A stretch of 35,193 nucleotides of DNA. It comes from Nostoc sp. JL33. Lineage in GTDB: Bacteria > Cyanobacteriota > Cyanobacteriia > Cyanobacteriales > Nostocaceae. Where the stretch lies: contig NZ_JABXKP010000037.1 of NCBI RefSeq assembly GCF_017114985.1, positions 9,075 through 44,267 on the forward strand. The letters run 5' to 3'. Of this stretch, positions 1 to 7,863 are shown piece by piece (position 1 is the first letter of the stretch; every line of letters starts with the position of its first letter). The translations under genes and the position numbers were made by a program. The notes under the pieces are model-generated. The model did not search any database. It worked only from the letters and a program-made list of their open reading frames with translations, and was not told the DNA's origin.

Positions 1-1230
1 GGTGATTTGACTATTAAAACTAATACCTTATTAGTGCGAGATGGGGCACAAGTGGGCGCTGGTACTTATGGTAAGGGCAAGGGGGGAAATTTAACCGTTG
101 ATGCCCAAAATGTTCAGATCATTGGTGAATCAGTAGATGGTCAATTTTTCAGTGTGTTGGGTACTGTCACACAGCGAGACTCAACAGGAGATGCGGGTGA
201 TTTGACTATTAAAACTAATACCTTATTAGTGCGAGATGGGGCACAAGTGGCTGCTGGTACTTATGGTAAGGGTAAGGGGGGAAATTTGACCGTTGATGCT
301 CAAGACGTGAAAGTAATTGGTACAGACATCAAAGGTCGTTTAAGTCGCTTGAATACTGAGACACAGAAAGACTCAACAGGGGATGCAGGTGATTTGACTA
401 TTAAAACTAATACTTTATTAGTGCGAGATGGGGCACAAGTGAGCGCTGGTATTAATGGTAAGGGCAAGGGGGGAAATTTAACCGTTAATGCCCAAGATGT
501 CCAACTGATTGGTATAAGTGCAGATAATCAATTTCCCAGTGGATTGTTTGCTTCCACAGTGGCTAACTCAACAGGAGATGCAGGTGATTTGACTATTAAA
601 ACTAATACTTTGCTAATTAGAAATGGGGCACAGGTGAGTACTTCTACATTTGATGTGGGCAAGGGGGGAAATTTGACCATTGATGCCCAAGACGTGCAAA
701 TCATTGGTACAAGCACCAATAGTCTGGTTGCCAGTGCTTTGTTGACTTCCGCAGACGTAAACTCAACAGGGGATGCAGGTGATTTGACTATTAAGACTAA
801 TACCTTATTAGTGCGAGATGGGGCACAAGTGGGTGCTGGTACTTATCGTAAGGGCAAGGGGGGAAATTTAACCGTTGATGCCCAAGACGTCCAACTGATT
901 GGTATAAGTGCCAATGGTCAGTTTGCGAGTGGCTTAGATACTTCCGTACAGCCAAATTCATCAGGGGATGCGGGTGATTTGATGATTAAAACTAATACCC
1001 TGCTAGTGCGAGATGGGGCACAGGTGGGTACTGGTACATTTGGAGCAGGCAAGGGTGGAAATTTAACCGTTGATGCCCAAGACGTGCAAATCATTGGTAT
1101 TGGTATAAGTGTCGATGGTCAGGTTGTCAGTGCCTTGGGTGCTTCAGCACAGCCAAACTCAACAGGGGATGCGGGTGATTTGAATATTAAAACTAATACC
1201 TTATTAGTGCAAGATGGAGCTGGAATAACC
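1..1230 (+). repeat. In-frame tandem repeat array (195-bp units) in the adhesin gene
   Basis: Units start at 1, 196, 388, 583, 778, 973 and 1174, giving periods of 195, 192, 195, 195, 195 and 201 bp, all multiples of three. The first ~120 bp of each unit is nearly identical, while the last third varies, which suggests recent homogenisation of the framework with diversification of the loop segment. Confidence 0.9.
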
Positions 1231-2043
1231 GTCCAAGGTTTGGGAACAGGAACCGCAGGCAACATGACATTAAATTCTCGCTTCATCCGTTTAAATAACA
1301 ACGCTTTACTTAGCGGTAACACACAAAGTTCTAAAGTTGACCCCAATAGGGAGCAAGCAACAATTAATATTAACTCACAAGATTTAATAATGAGTCGCAA
1401 TAGCAACATCAGAACTAACGCCAGAGGTGAAAAGGTCATTGGCGGCAACATCAACATTAACACCGATTTTCTCATTGGTTATGAAAATAGCGATATCAGG
1501 GCCGATTCTGCTAACTTCCGTGGCGGGAATGTGCGAATCAATGCCCAAGGTATTTTCGGTATACAGTTCCGAGATGTAGCATCTGATAAAACAAGTGATA
1601 TCACCGCAACAGGAGCAAGTTCTGAGTTAAGTGGTAATGTAGAAATCAACACACCTGATGTAGACCCTAACACTGGCTTAGTCAACCTGCCAACAATAGC
1701 AGCTGACACCTCTGTAGCACAGACTTGTCAAGCTGGTGGAAGTTTAGCTAAGAGCAGTTTTACAATCACTGGACGCGGCGGCTTGCCACCTAACCCAGGT
1801 GAAGCTCTTAACACTGATGCAGTGCAGGTAGATTTGGTGACTCTCAATCCAAAGGGCGATCGCCCCGATCGCTCCTTTGTTCCCAGCAAAATAACTACCG
1901 CCGCACCAGAACCCATCATAGAAGCTACTGGTTTGGCGCTAAACCAAAAAGGGGAAGTCGTCCTGACAGCAAATCTTCCCACCACTACGCCCCATAGTCC
2001 TTGGTTGAAGCCTGCATCTTGCAGAGCAATTCGTAATTTGTAA
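1..2043 (+). CDS. Two-partner-secretion adhesin (filamentous haemagglutinin-like), C-terminal part; 5' end outside window
   Basis: The reading frame is open from base 1, so the N-terminal secretion domain lies upstream of the window. The first ~390 codons are six tandem units of 64-67 residues, each opening with GDLTIKTNTLLVRDGAQV and containing GKGGNLTVDAQDVQ; a seventh degenerates after about base 1174. Such units fold as beta-helix rungs in secreted adhesins. The distal part has the TCQAGGS...GRGGLPPNP motif common at the C-terminus of cyanobacterial haemagglutinin-like exoproteins. Known for the family: export through an outer-membrane TpsB pore and display on the surface; no TpsB gene is visible here. 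It converges on the DUF928 gene, which often accompanies such exoproteins in cyanobacteria. The exact ligand cannot be told. Confidence 0.85.
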   Translation, partial: GDLTIKTNTLLVRDGAQVGAGTYGKGKGGNLTVDAQNVQIIGESVDGQFFSVLGTVTQRDSTGDAGDLTIKTNTLLVRDGAQVAAGTYGKGKGGNLTVDAQDVKVIGTDIKGRLSRLNTETQKDSTGDAGDLTIKTNTLLVRDGAQVSAGINGKGKGGNLTVNAQDVQLIGISADNQFPSGLFASTVANSTGDAGDLTIKTNTLLIRNGAQVSTSTFDVGKGGNLTIDAQDVQIIGTSTNSLVASALLTSADVNSTGDAGDLTIKTNTLLVRDGAQVGAGTYRKGKGGNLTVDAQDVQLIGISANGQFASGLDTSVQPNSSGDAGDLMIKTNTLLVRDGAQVGTGTFGAGKGGNLTVDAQDVQIIGIGISVDGQVVSALGASAQPNSTGDAGDLNIKTNTLLVQDGAGITVQGLGTGTAGNMTLNSRFIRLNNNALLSGNTQSSKVDPNREQATININSQDLIMSRNSNIRTNARGEKVIGGNININTDFLIGYENSDIRADSANFRGGNVRINAQGIFGIQFRDVASDKTSDITATGASSELSGNVEINTPDVDPNTGLVNLPTIAADTSVAQTCQAGGSLAKSSFTITGRGGLPPNPGEALNTDAVQVDLVTLNPKGDRPDRSFVPSKITTAAPEPIIEATGLALNQKGEVVLTANLPTTTPHSPWLKPASCRAIRNL

Positions 2044-2060
2044 TTTGTAATTTAAGAAAG
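2033..2060 (+). repeat. Heptamer repeat GTAATTT plus shared tail
   Basis: Three head-to-tail GTAATTT heptamers lie over the adhesin stop codon and run into AAGAAAGTCAGAT. The same arrangement, with GTAATTC heptamers and the same AAGAAAGTCAGAT tail, recurs at about 24640-24672. Short tandem heptamers are characteristic of heterocyst-forming cyanobacteria. The first unit supplies the end of the adhesin frame. Confidence 0.6.
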
Positions 2061-2172
2061 TCAGATTGCAATCTGGTTTTTTTCATCGACTTGCAATGGC
2101 ATTGTATCGACTGACAATGCGATCGGATCACCTTACAATCCCATTGTATCGACCTGCATAAATGAGCTTACC

Positions 2173-2946
2173 TTACTCACTTTCTAAATTGCAGCACTCC
2201 ACCTTTGGTTCAGTTGCAAAATCATTCAAACCAACAGCTTGCAACAGCGCCGTCCAAGAAGTATCTTGCGAATTGGTGCGACGCAATTCACTAGCAGCAC
2301 TCAGCGCTTCGTACCAAATACCATTCGCAGCATAAAGGCTTACCTGCTGGCGTGGTGTTGCTTTTTCCAATTGACTTTTCAAAGCAGGCTTTAGTTGCTC
2401 CCGTTTTACATAGCCTTCAAGATTAGCAATAATTTGCTTATCCTTCTGACAGTAGATGTTAAAATACCATCGGTATTGCTTGCCAATCCCTAAAGGTGCT
2501 GCTTTTGATGGCAAGCGAAGGTTTACTACTCCTGGTGTCCCCGTTAAAGAAGTTTTGTAAATAGTCTGATTTTGTGCTTCATCTTCTAGCACAAACTCTC
2601 CAGATGCAAAGTTCGATGCATAAGGAACATAAAATAAGAAACTAGGATGCTCTGCGATCGTTGTTCCAAACACCAATTCTGAATTTGCATAAATGGGCAC
2701 CAAAGCTGTGAGCCGCTTTGAAGAAGAACTTAAGGGCTTGTTCACATTCTGACTACAGCCACGGCTACCTGCTTCCGCTCGCTTACCTGGTTCCCCGATG
2801 TCTGGTGGTGGGGGCGGTGCAGCAAAAATTAATGATTGATTTAATTGTTCCTTGGAATTTCCAGGCTGTGCCTGCACTTGTATACAGCTAAGAAGTGTTA
2901 AACTGATAGCGAGGAAAAGTTGAATCTTTTGCACAAACAATTTCAT
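2173..2946 (-). CDS. DUF928 family exported protein
   Basis: 257 residues. The N-terminus is a clear signal peptide (MKLFVQKIQLFLAISLTLLS...VQAQ, cleavage near residue 27), followed by a proline-rich stretch (PPPPPDIGEPGKR) and the compact domain with LTALVPIYANSELVFGTT, LFYVPYA and YRWYFNIYC that I recognise as DUF928. Length is normal for the family. Biochemical role is unknown; the signal peptide puts it in the periplasm or outside. It starts 12 bp after the stop of the CHAT/CHASE2 gene, so it is the last gene of that operon, and it converges on the adhesin gene. I infer a role in the same surface-related function, but nothing here proves it. Confidence 0.85.
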   Translation of the reverse strand: MKLFVQKIQLFLAISLTLLSCIQVQAQPGNSKEQLNQSLIFAAPPPPPDIGEPGKRAEAGSRGCSQNVNKPLSSSSKRLTALVPIYANSELVFGTTIAEHPSFLFYVPYASNFASGEFVLEDEAQNQTIYKTSLTGTPGVVNLRLPSKAAPLGIGKQYRWYFNIYCQKDKQIIANLEGYVKREQLKPALKSQLEKATPRQQVSLYAANGIWYEALSAASELRRTNSQDTSWTALLQAVGLNDFATEPKVECCNLESE

Positions 2947-2958
2947 CTGTTTTATAGC

Positions 2959-5361
2959 TCAAGTTGTAGAAATCAGTTGTCGCTGACTTTGTTGTGAAGA
3001 TAGATAAATCGCTACTGTGCCACCAGTAAGCACTAAAACTAAGGTTGACGGAACCAGGGGAACCCAAATGCCTTGGTAAAAGAGAATTAAGCAAACAATG
3101 TACAAGCCCCCAAGTATGCCTCCTCCTGCTAGTAATAGATATAGTCTTGATCGATCGCGCCAAGGGAATGTCTGCAATACCACAAAAGCGAGTGTCTGCG
3201 ACACGGCTACGCCGAACGCACCTCCAACCACAGCCCAACCCCAAATCCACAACAGTTCACCCCAAACAGGCAAAGCTGATATCAAAGGTCGCCCATCCAT
3301 CACAGCACTTACCAGCTGACTCACCATTTGCGCTTGCAAAATCACTCCTGGTATTTCTTGAGAATAACCCTGCCCAGTTATATAAGGCGTAGGACTATAA
3401 TCACGGAAGCTTTGGGCGGTGGTACCAATGAGAACAATTCGGTCTTTAACTTGTTCCGGGTTGACCTTTCCTCTAAGAACATCTGTGAGTGTGACTTTAG
3501 GAGCAAATTCTAAAGGAGAACCTTGGTAAGAGCGGTAATTAAGTAATATTTGATAGCCCCCTGTATCCACTTGTTGATAGCCTCCCATGTGGAATTCTCC
3601 TTTGGAGACACTTCGCGATCGCAACCGTTTAAAAACCTTCTCACCTAGCTGTAAATCCCCAGAAGTAGTGTATTTAGCAAAAATTCCCTCCTTCTCCAGA
3701 TAGTGGAATGCCAGTTGGGCATTAAGGGCGTAGGGTGCGGTACAAAGAGACGTTGGATCTGCTGGTTGCATTGCCAATAAATGGCGACGCACAACATTGT
3801 CTGAGTCTGGAACAATATCACTAAATCCTTGACGTTGTGGCGAAACTCCCTTTGGAGGAGGAACTCCTGGGTAGTTTTGTGTGCGATCGCTAACTTTGCA
3901 AATTCCAAAGAAATTGTCATCAGTTTTCCAACGAGTCGTTAAAAAAGCTTGGTTAGGTTGTACCGGATCGCTACGATAAATATCCAAGCCAATGGTTCGG
4001 GCTTGCAGTTGAGCTAGTTTGTCCAAAAGTTTCGCCAGTGCAAGATTTGATAGCGATCCACTTCTTTGCTTTTGCTCTGGTAGGTAAAGATCGTCTTCGG
4101 TGACAGTGACTATTAACAGGCGCGAATCTTGCTTTTCTTGGGGACGCGATCGCATGAATTTGTCATAGAATAGCAACTCCCATGTTTGCAATCCTCCTTG
4201 ATGTCTTACACCCAGTACACCAACAGTTATCAGCAGACTCAACAGTAGCAAAGTTCCAAGGCGGCGAGTCTTAGGAATCCGCAGCTTTGCCCAAGTCATT
4301 GGCACTACGGCAGGATGTTCGCTAATCACTGGTAACCAACTTGCACCTGGATATTCCTTTTCTATTCCTTTGAGCCTTTGTCTGGCAGTGCGAACCGCAG
4401 CATATATAGATTGTCCTGATGAAAAAACCTCCAGAAAATGCTTCAAAAATTTTTGAGCTACCTTATCTGGCACTGGTTCCCGCATGACAATAATTTGTGG
4501 AATCTGCAAATCTTGTAGTTCCCGCGCTAATCCTAATCCATCACAGGAGTTAAAAATTGCTAATTGCAACCCGTTGGCAACAGCATTTCTTAGGGCATAT
4601 CTAAGTTGATCAATTGTTAATTTATCTGTCTTATTAATATATATACAACTAGTTTCACCCTCGCTCTTGCTATGACCTGCAAAAAATAAGATATTCCAAG
4701 GTTGTTTCCACAATTTGTCGTCAATGTCTGAATATTCAGGTTCTACTAAAAAAGTTGTAGCGGCATCAGGTAATTTTTCTAGTAACTGGCGGTCTTGCTC
4801 TACATCAATACCCTCACTATCGCCTAAAATTGCCAAAATTCTAATTTTATTTCTAAAGGGGGATGTCTGCGATACGGCTGTTACTGGTTCTGATTCTGGA
4901 ACACTGAGAACAACTTCAGCTTTGAGGTAATCCCGATCTACCAAATCCCACAAATGCCAGGGAAGTTTCTTGAGTTGCAAACAATGAGTGCGAATCAGCA
5001 CTCGTATTTCTTCATCTGGCATCAAGTGTTTGAGCCATTTTTCCCGCACGGGACGAAAAGACTCTGACAGCAACCAGTTATTTAAATACTCCCGCACCTC
5101 ACTAGCTTTTGTATCGCACTCCTTACGTCGCTGGGAGATAGAACCATCGTAAATAATTTTTTTGGCTTTGATACGGGTAAATTTCCACAAGCTGCGATAT
5201 GTGAACTGCCACTGGTCAATTGCTGTTGCCATATCTAGATTGGGAGGCAGCTTGCCAGTAGTTTCTGTAGTCGGGCGTTTGCCCTCTTCCCCAATCTCCA
5301 GCGTTACCTGCACGCCTAAGTGCAAATCGCCATCTAGCTTCAGCACAACTAACTTTCTCAT
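2959..5361 (-). CDS. CHAT protease-like domain fused to CHASE2 sensor and C-terminal membrane anchor
   Basis: 800 residues from the ATG at 5361, preceded by AGGGG; a TTG 30 bp upstream is possible but poor. Order: N-terminal region (1-165), CHAT domain (about 170-345) with the caspase-like dyad His230 (FFAGHSK) and Cys273 (FNSCDG), one membrane helix (about 369-385), an extracytoplasmic CHASE2 domain (about 390-690; LLFYDKFMRSRP, RTIGLDIYR, RIVLIGTTAQS), then two or three C-terminal helices. Known: CHAT domains are caspase-like peptidases or their relatives, and CHASE2 senses external signals. Inference: an external cue gates a cytoplasmic protease-like domain. It sits third in the sigma/DUF1822/CHAT/DUF928 operon. 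Two dispersed repeats appear to be translated within it (near 3186-3220 and 4858-4884). Confidence 0.9.
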   Translation of the reverse strand: MRKLVVLKLDGDLHLGVQVTLEIGEEGKRPTTETTGKLPPNLDMATAIDQWQFTYRSLWKFTRIKAKKIIYDGSISQRRKECDTKASEVREYLNNWLLSESFRPVREKWLKHLMPDEEIRVLIRTHCLQLKKLPWHLWDLVDRDYLKAEVVLSVPESEPVTAVSQTSPFRNKIRILAILGDSEGIDVEQDRQLLEKLPDAATTFLVEPEYSDIDDKLWKQPWNILFFAGHSKSEGETSCIYINKTDKLTIDQLRYALRNAVANGLQLAIFNSCDGLGLARELQDLQIPQIIVMREPVPDKVAQKFLKHFLEVFSSGQSIYAAVRTARQRLKGIEKEYPGASWLPVISEHPAVVPMTWAKLRIPKTRRLGTLLLLSLLITVGVLGVRHQGGLQTWELLFYDKFMRSRPQEKQDSRLLIVTVTEDDLYLPEQKQRSGSLSNLALAKLLDKLAQLQARTIGLDIYRSDPVQPNQAFLTTRWKTDDNFFGICKVSDRTQNYPGVPPPKGVSPQRQGFSDIVPDSDNVVRRHLLAMQPADPTSLCTAPYALNAQLAFHYLEKEGIFAKYTTSGDLQLGEKVFKRLRSRSVSKGEFHMGGYQQVDTGGYQILLNYRSYQGSPLEFAPKVTLTDVLRGKVNPEQVKDRIVLIGTTAQSFRDYSPTPYITGQGYSQEIPGVILQAQMVSQLVSAVMDGRPLISALPVWGELLWIWGWAVVGGAFGVAVSQTLAFVVLQTFPWRDRSRLYLLLAGGGILGGLYIVCLILFYQGIWVPLVPSTLVLVLTGGTVAIYLSSQQSQRQLISTT

Positions 5362-5384
5362 TGGCAGCACCCCTGCTGTTGTTC

Positions 5385-6359
5385 TTAACAAATGATAAAA
5401 TTTTCTGTAATGCTGATATCTTCCAGAGCAAGTTTAACGCTAAAATGTTCTCCTACCTCACAACTAAATTCCAATTGAATATTCTTATTGCTGCTTCTTG
5501 TTTGGGCTTCCATCACAGATGCTCCCTCAAAATCCAGCACCATTAGATGGAGATTTGGTGGCAGATAATGTTGTCCATTTGTCGGATGTACTTCTACGAT
5601 AATGTCCATTTCTTGCTCGTTGCCTTGAGGCAGGGTAACGACTAAAACCACTGCGCGTTGGCGTAGCCCGCCGTAGGCATCGCTCAAAAGTTTTCCTAAA
5701 TTAATCAGCTTGCCCCTACTAATAAAAGTACCTCCTCCACTTCTCAGACTCCAAGCTGGATTAACACCTTGAGTACGTAAAAGAGTCTCAATTTCTTGCC
5801 AACCAGCTTCAAAAATATTCTCCAACCATTGCTTCAAGTTAACTAAATTTTGATTGCAGTCCAGCGAATTATCAGCTATTTCAGCAAGCTGGGATTGAGA
5901 AAGTTCTTCTAGATATTCCAATAGACTGTCTAAAGGTTGCAATTGGTTAATGGGTAATAAATCAATTTTTACCTGCTTGACAAATCCCAACAACTTCGCT
6001 TCTCTAAATGATTTGCTGATCTGCACAGCTACATAGCCAATTCGATTTGACTGTACTTCCGGTGACACATAAACAAATTGTGCATCTTCTAATACTGGGC
6101 GGCATTCTAACAAGCCCAAGTTTTTTAGCGACAAATCAGCGACATCCATAAGTGTCTGGTGTATGGCATTCCAACTGTCACTTTTATTCAAGTCTGTCTC
6201 AAATCCCATGCAACATAGATAATAATTTACGAAAGACACAGACAAAGTATTGAGAAAAACTTGTTCACCTTTTGCTTGCGTGGCTTGTTGTCTGCGTAAC
6301 TCTTCTGCTCGATGTCTTCCATCCAGAGGTATCGGGGCTGAAAATGTTAAAATATCCAT
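5385..6359 (-). CDS. DUF1822 family protein
   Basis: 324 residues, starting MDILTFSAPIPLDGRHRAE and containing FVNYYLCCMGFETDLNKSDSWN, the pattern of DUF1822. No signal peptide or membrane helix is seen, so it is probably cytoplasmic. The function of the family is unknown; members commonly lie beside CHAT or CHASE2 proteins and sigma-like factors in cyanobacteria. It is 24 bp upstream of the CHAT/CHASE2 gene and 26 bp downstream of the sigma-like gene, so co-transcription is likely. Residues near SDAYGGLRQRAV (5649-5684) are encoded by a dispersed repeat also found in other proteins of this window. Confidence 0.8.
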   Translation of the reverse strand: MDILTFSAPIPLDGRHRAEELRRQQATQAKGEQVFLNTLSVSFVNYYLCCMGFETDLNKSDSWNAIHQTLMDVADLSLKNLGLLECRPVLEDAQFVYVSPEVQSNRIGYVAVQISKSFREAKLLGFVKQVKIDLLPINQLQPLDSLLEYLEELSQSQLAEIADNSLDCNQNLVNLKQWLENIFEAGWQEIETLLRTQGVNPAWSLRSGGGTFISRGKLINLGKLLSDAYGGLRQRAVVLVVTLPQGNEQEMDIIVEVHPTNGQHYLPPNLHLMVLDFEGASVMEAQTRSSNKNIQLEFSCEVGEHFSVKLALEDISITENFIIC

Positions 6360-6385
6360 GATTTTGCCAAACTAATTGAATTTTA

Positions 6386-7024
6386 TTAAATATATAAATA
6401 TTCATGAAATTTATTAGCAAATTTTTTTAAACAACGTTGGTAAAAATTATGTAAAGATGTGATTCCAATACCCCATTCTGCCGAAATATCTTTCCAGGAA
6501 ATGCCAGAACATCTTCTTTGAGCTATAGCTTGAAAGTTTGCCTCTGGATGACCTTTGATGTGTTCCTTGCAAAAAATTAATTCTGGGTCAGTTTCTATAC
6601 ATTCTCTTACTTGTTCAAATAAAGACATAGGTTGAGATGAGGGTATATTTTCCAAATGAGAGTTTTCGAGATTTATTTCATTTTCTTTCCTGATAACTTT
6701 GGGGATAGCCTCTGGAAAAAAACGCTTACTTAGTAGCATATTTACCCAGGTCATGACTTCGCCGCGTTCTGGGTCATACTTATTAATATTGTTATCTTGA
6801 CAAAGATGGAAAAATAAATTTTGTACTGCCTCATCGTAGATATCTTCATAAAGTAGTTGAAATTGACCTTTATAAGGACGAACAAGCTTACCTGACTGCC
6901 AAATAGCGTTAATCAGCCGTGTTAAAGCTATCCGCTTTCCCTTGGTTAGGTGTGTGTATTGTTGGGCTGCGATCGCTAATTCTTTAAGTTGTCCATCTAG
7001 CTGTTTTCTCCAGTCGTTAGTCAT
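6386..7024 (-). CDS. Sigma-70-like (ECF-type) factor
   Basis: 212 residues from the ATG at 7024 (GAGG six bases upstream; a TTG at 7051 is the alternative). A region-2-like part (about 60-105: LYEDIYDEAVQNLFFHLCQ, YDPERGEVMTWVNMLL) is followed by an acidic linker and a C-terminal helix-turn-helix (ISWKDISAEWGIGITSLHNFYQRCLKKF), as in cyanobacterial sigma-70-family proteins. It should act with core RNA polymerase, though the weak region 2 could mean a non-canonical role. It is the first gene of the four-gene operon and may drive that operon or the adhesin; no anti-sigma gene is visible, and the DUF1822 protein is a candidate for that role (inference). Confidence 0.75.
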   Translation of the reverse strand: MTNDWRKQLDGQLKELAIAAQQYTHLTKGKRIALTRLINAIWQSGKLVRPYKGQFQLLYEDIYDEAVQNLFFHLCQDNNINKYDPERGEVMTWVNMLLSKRFFPEAIPKVIRKENEINLENSHLENIPSSQPMSLFEQVRECIETDPELIFCKEHIKGHPEANFQAIAQRRCSGISWKDISAEWGIGITSLHNFYQRCLKKFANKFHEYLYI

Positions 7025-7156
7025 AAAAGACCTCGAATCAGAACGCACCAAGTTGCGGATTTATATATATCTCATGTATGGATCGCGACTTTTACACAAA
7101 CCAGCGACAATTGTTACAAAACTTTTCCCTCATCCATTTACCTGGGGATCATTAGT

Positions 7157-7185
7157 GATAGCCGAAGATAAAATTAGTTTGTCAA
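7157..7185 (-). promoter_or_regulatory. Possible promoter of the sigma/DUF1822/CHAT/DUF928 operon
   Basis: A perfect TTGACA lies on the minus strand at 7185-7180, with a weak GCTATC -10-like hexamer 17 bases further on (7162-7157). The -10 match is poor, so this is only a candidate. Confidence 0.25.
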
Positions 7186-7289
7186 TTAGGAATGTTACTG
7201 AAAATTAATAATATTTTTAGTATAAAATTAACATCTTAAGGCAAGAATCAATGATATCATGTCCGGGTAATTAGTTATGATTCCATAGT

Positions 7290-7446
7290 CATTGCACCCC
7301 ACACGCCAAATGCTTCTCCCTACAGCCCTTCTCAAGACAGGAGACGCTGTTCGGGCATCGGCAGACGCTAGCCACGCGCGTGAGAGAGAAGGGGAGACGC
7401 GCAAGGGACAAGTCGGCAGGGCGCAAGGGCGCACTGGCTCCCCTTA
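7290..7446. repeat. Cluster of small dispersed repeats in the 7052-7570 intergenic stretch
   Basis: The stretch between the sigma-like gene and the ParM locus holds no convincing gene. From about 7290 it is locally GC-rich, with several GGAGACGC-type words and an AAGGG..GGCAGGGCGCAAGGGCGC run, the same vocabulary as repeats near 10240 and 18650. Short ORFs here are repeat read-through. The rest is AT-rich without recognisable structure. Confidence 0.5.
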
Positions 7447-7570
7447 ATCCTCTGAATACTTATAAATCGAGAATCCTCTAACCAGGAGACATAGTATGGT
7501 AATGTCCTTGGGCGCTGACTCTACGAGTACAGCACGAGCTGACCAATTTCACGGGAGCCTTATATTACTG

Positions 7571-7861
7571 TTACAAATCCAAATCAAGGGTGAATGTTTC
7601 ACTATCAGGCTCTTCTGGTTTAGAGTCTTTATATGGCTCTTTAGTCGGCTGCTGGAGTTTATTTTCGTCAGTAGTAAGCGGGGTGAAAGCTACTTGTTGT
7701 GTGGGTAATCTAGCCTTTATGAAAACAAAATAGCAATCAATCATAAAGTAAATAGTCTCCAGGTAACTCTTGCCTAGTAGCTGTGATTCTGCAAATATCC
7801 GCTCACGGTAGCTATCTTTGATCCGAACTTTTTCTGGAGCCAAGTCTTGTTTGTCTGTCAT
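7571..7861 (-). CDS. Small putative ParR-like partner of the ParM-type protein
   Basis: 96 residues. The N-terminal half (KVRIKDSYRERIFAESQLLGKSYLETIYFMIDCYF) looks helical, like a ribbon-helix-helix DNA-binding segment; the C-terminal half is polar and acidic and ends TFTLDLDL. It starts two bases after the stop of the actin-like gene. In type II plasmid partition, the small downstream gene encodes the ParR adaptor, which binds the centromere with its N-terminus and ParM with its C-terminus. Size, order and charge fit, but no specific family match can be claimed by eye. Confidence 0.55.
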   Translation of the reverse strand: MTDKQDLAPEKVRIKDSYRERIFAESQLLGKSYLETIYFMIDCYFVFIKARLPTQQVAFTPLTTDENKLQQPTKEPYKDSKPEEPDSETFTLDLDL

Positions 7862-7863
7862 TG

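Noticed and set aside
1..1230. Regular ~195-bp repeats as a CRISPR or non-coding satellite array
   Set aside because: Repeats are in frame, translate to one adhesin, and are far longer than CRISPR repeats.
1119..1985. Antisense ORFs opposite the adhesin gene
   Set aside because: No ribosome-binding sites or recognisable domains; they mirror the repeat composition of the adhesin.
3045..3513. Plus-strand ORFs over the CHAT/CHASE2 gene
   Set aside because: They lie opposite a clear membrane-domain coding frame and have no domain or start signal.
7228..7434. 68-residue minus-strand ORF
   Set aside because: Composed of dispersed-repeat words; low-complexity product.
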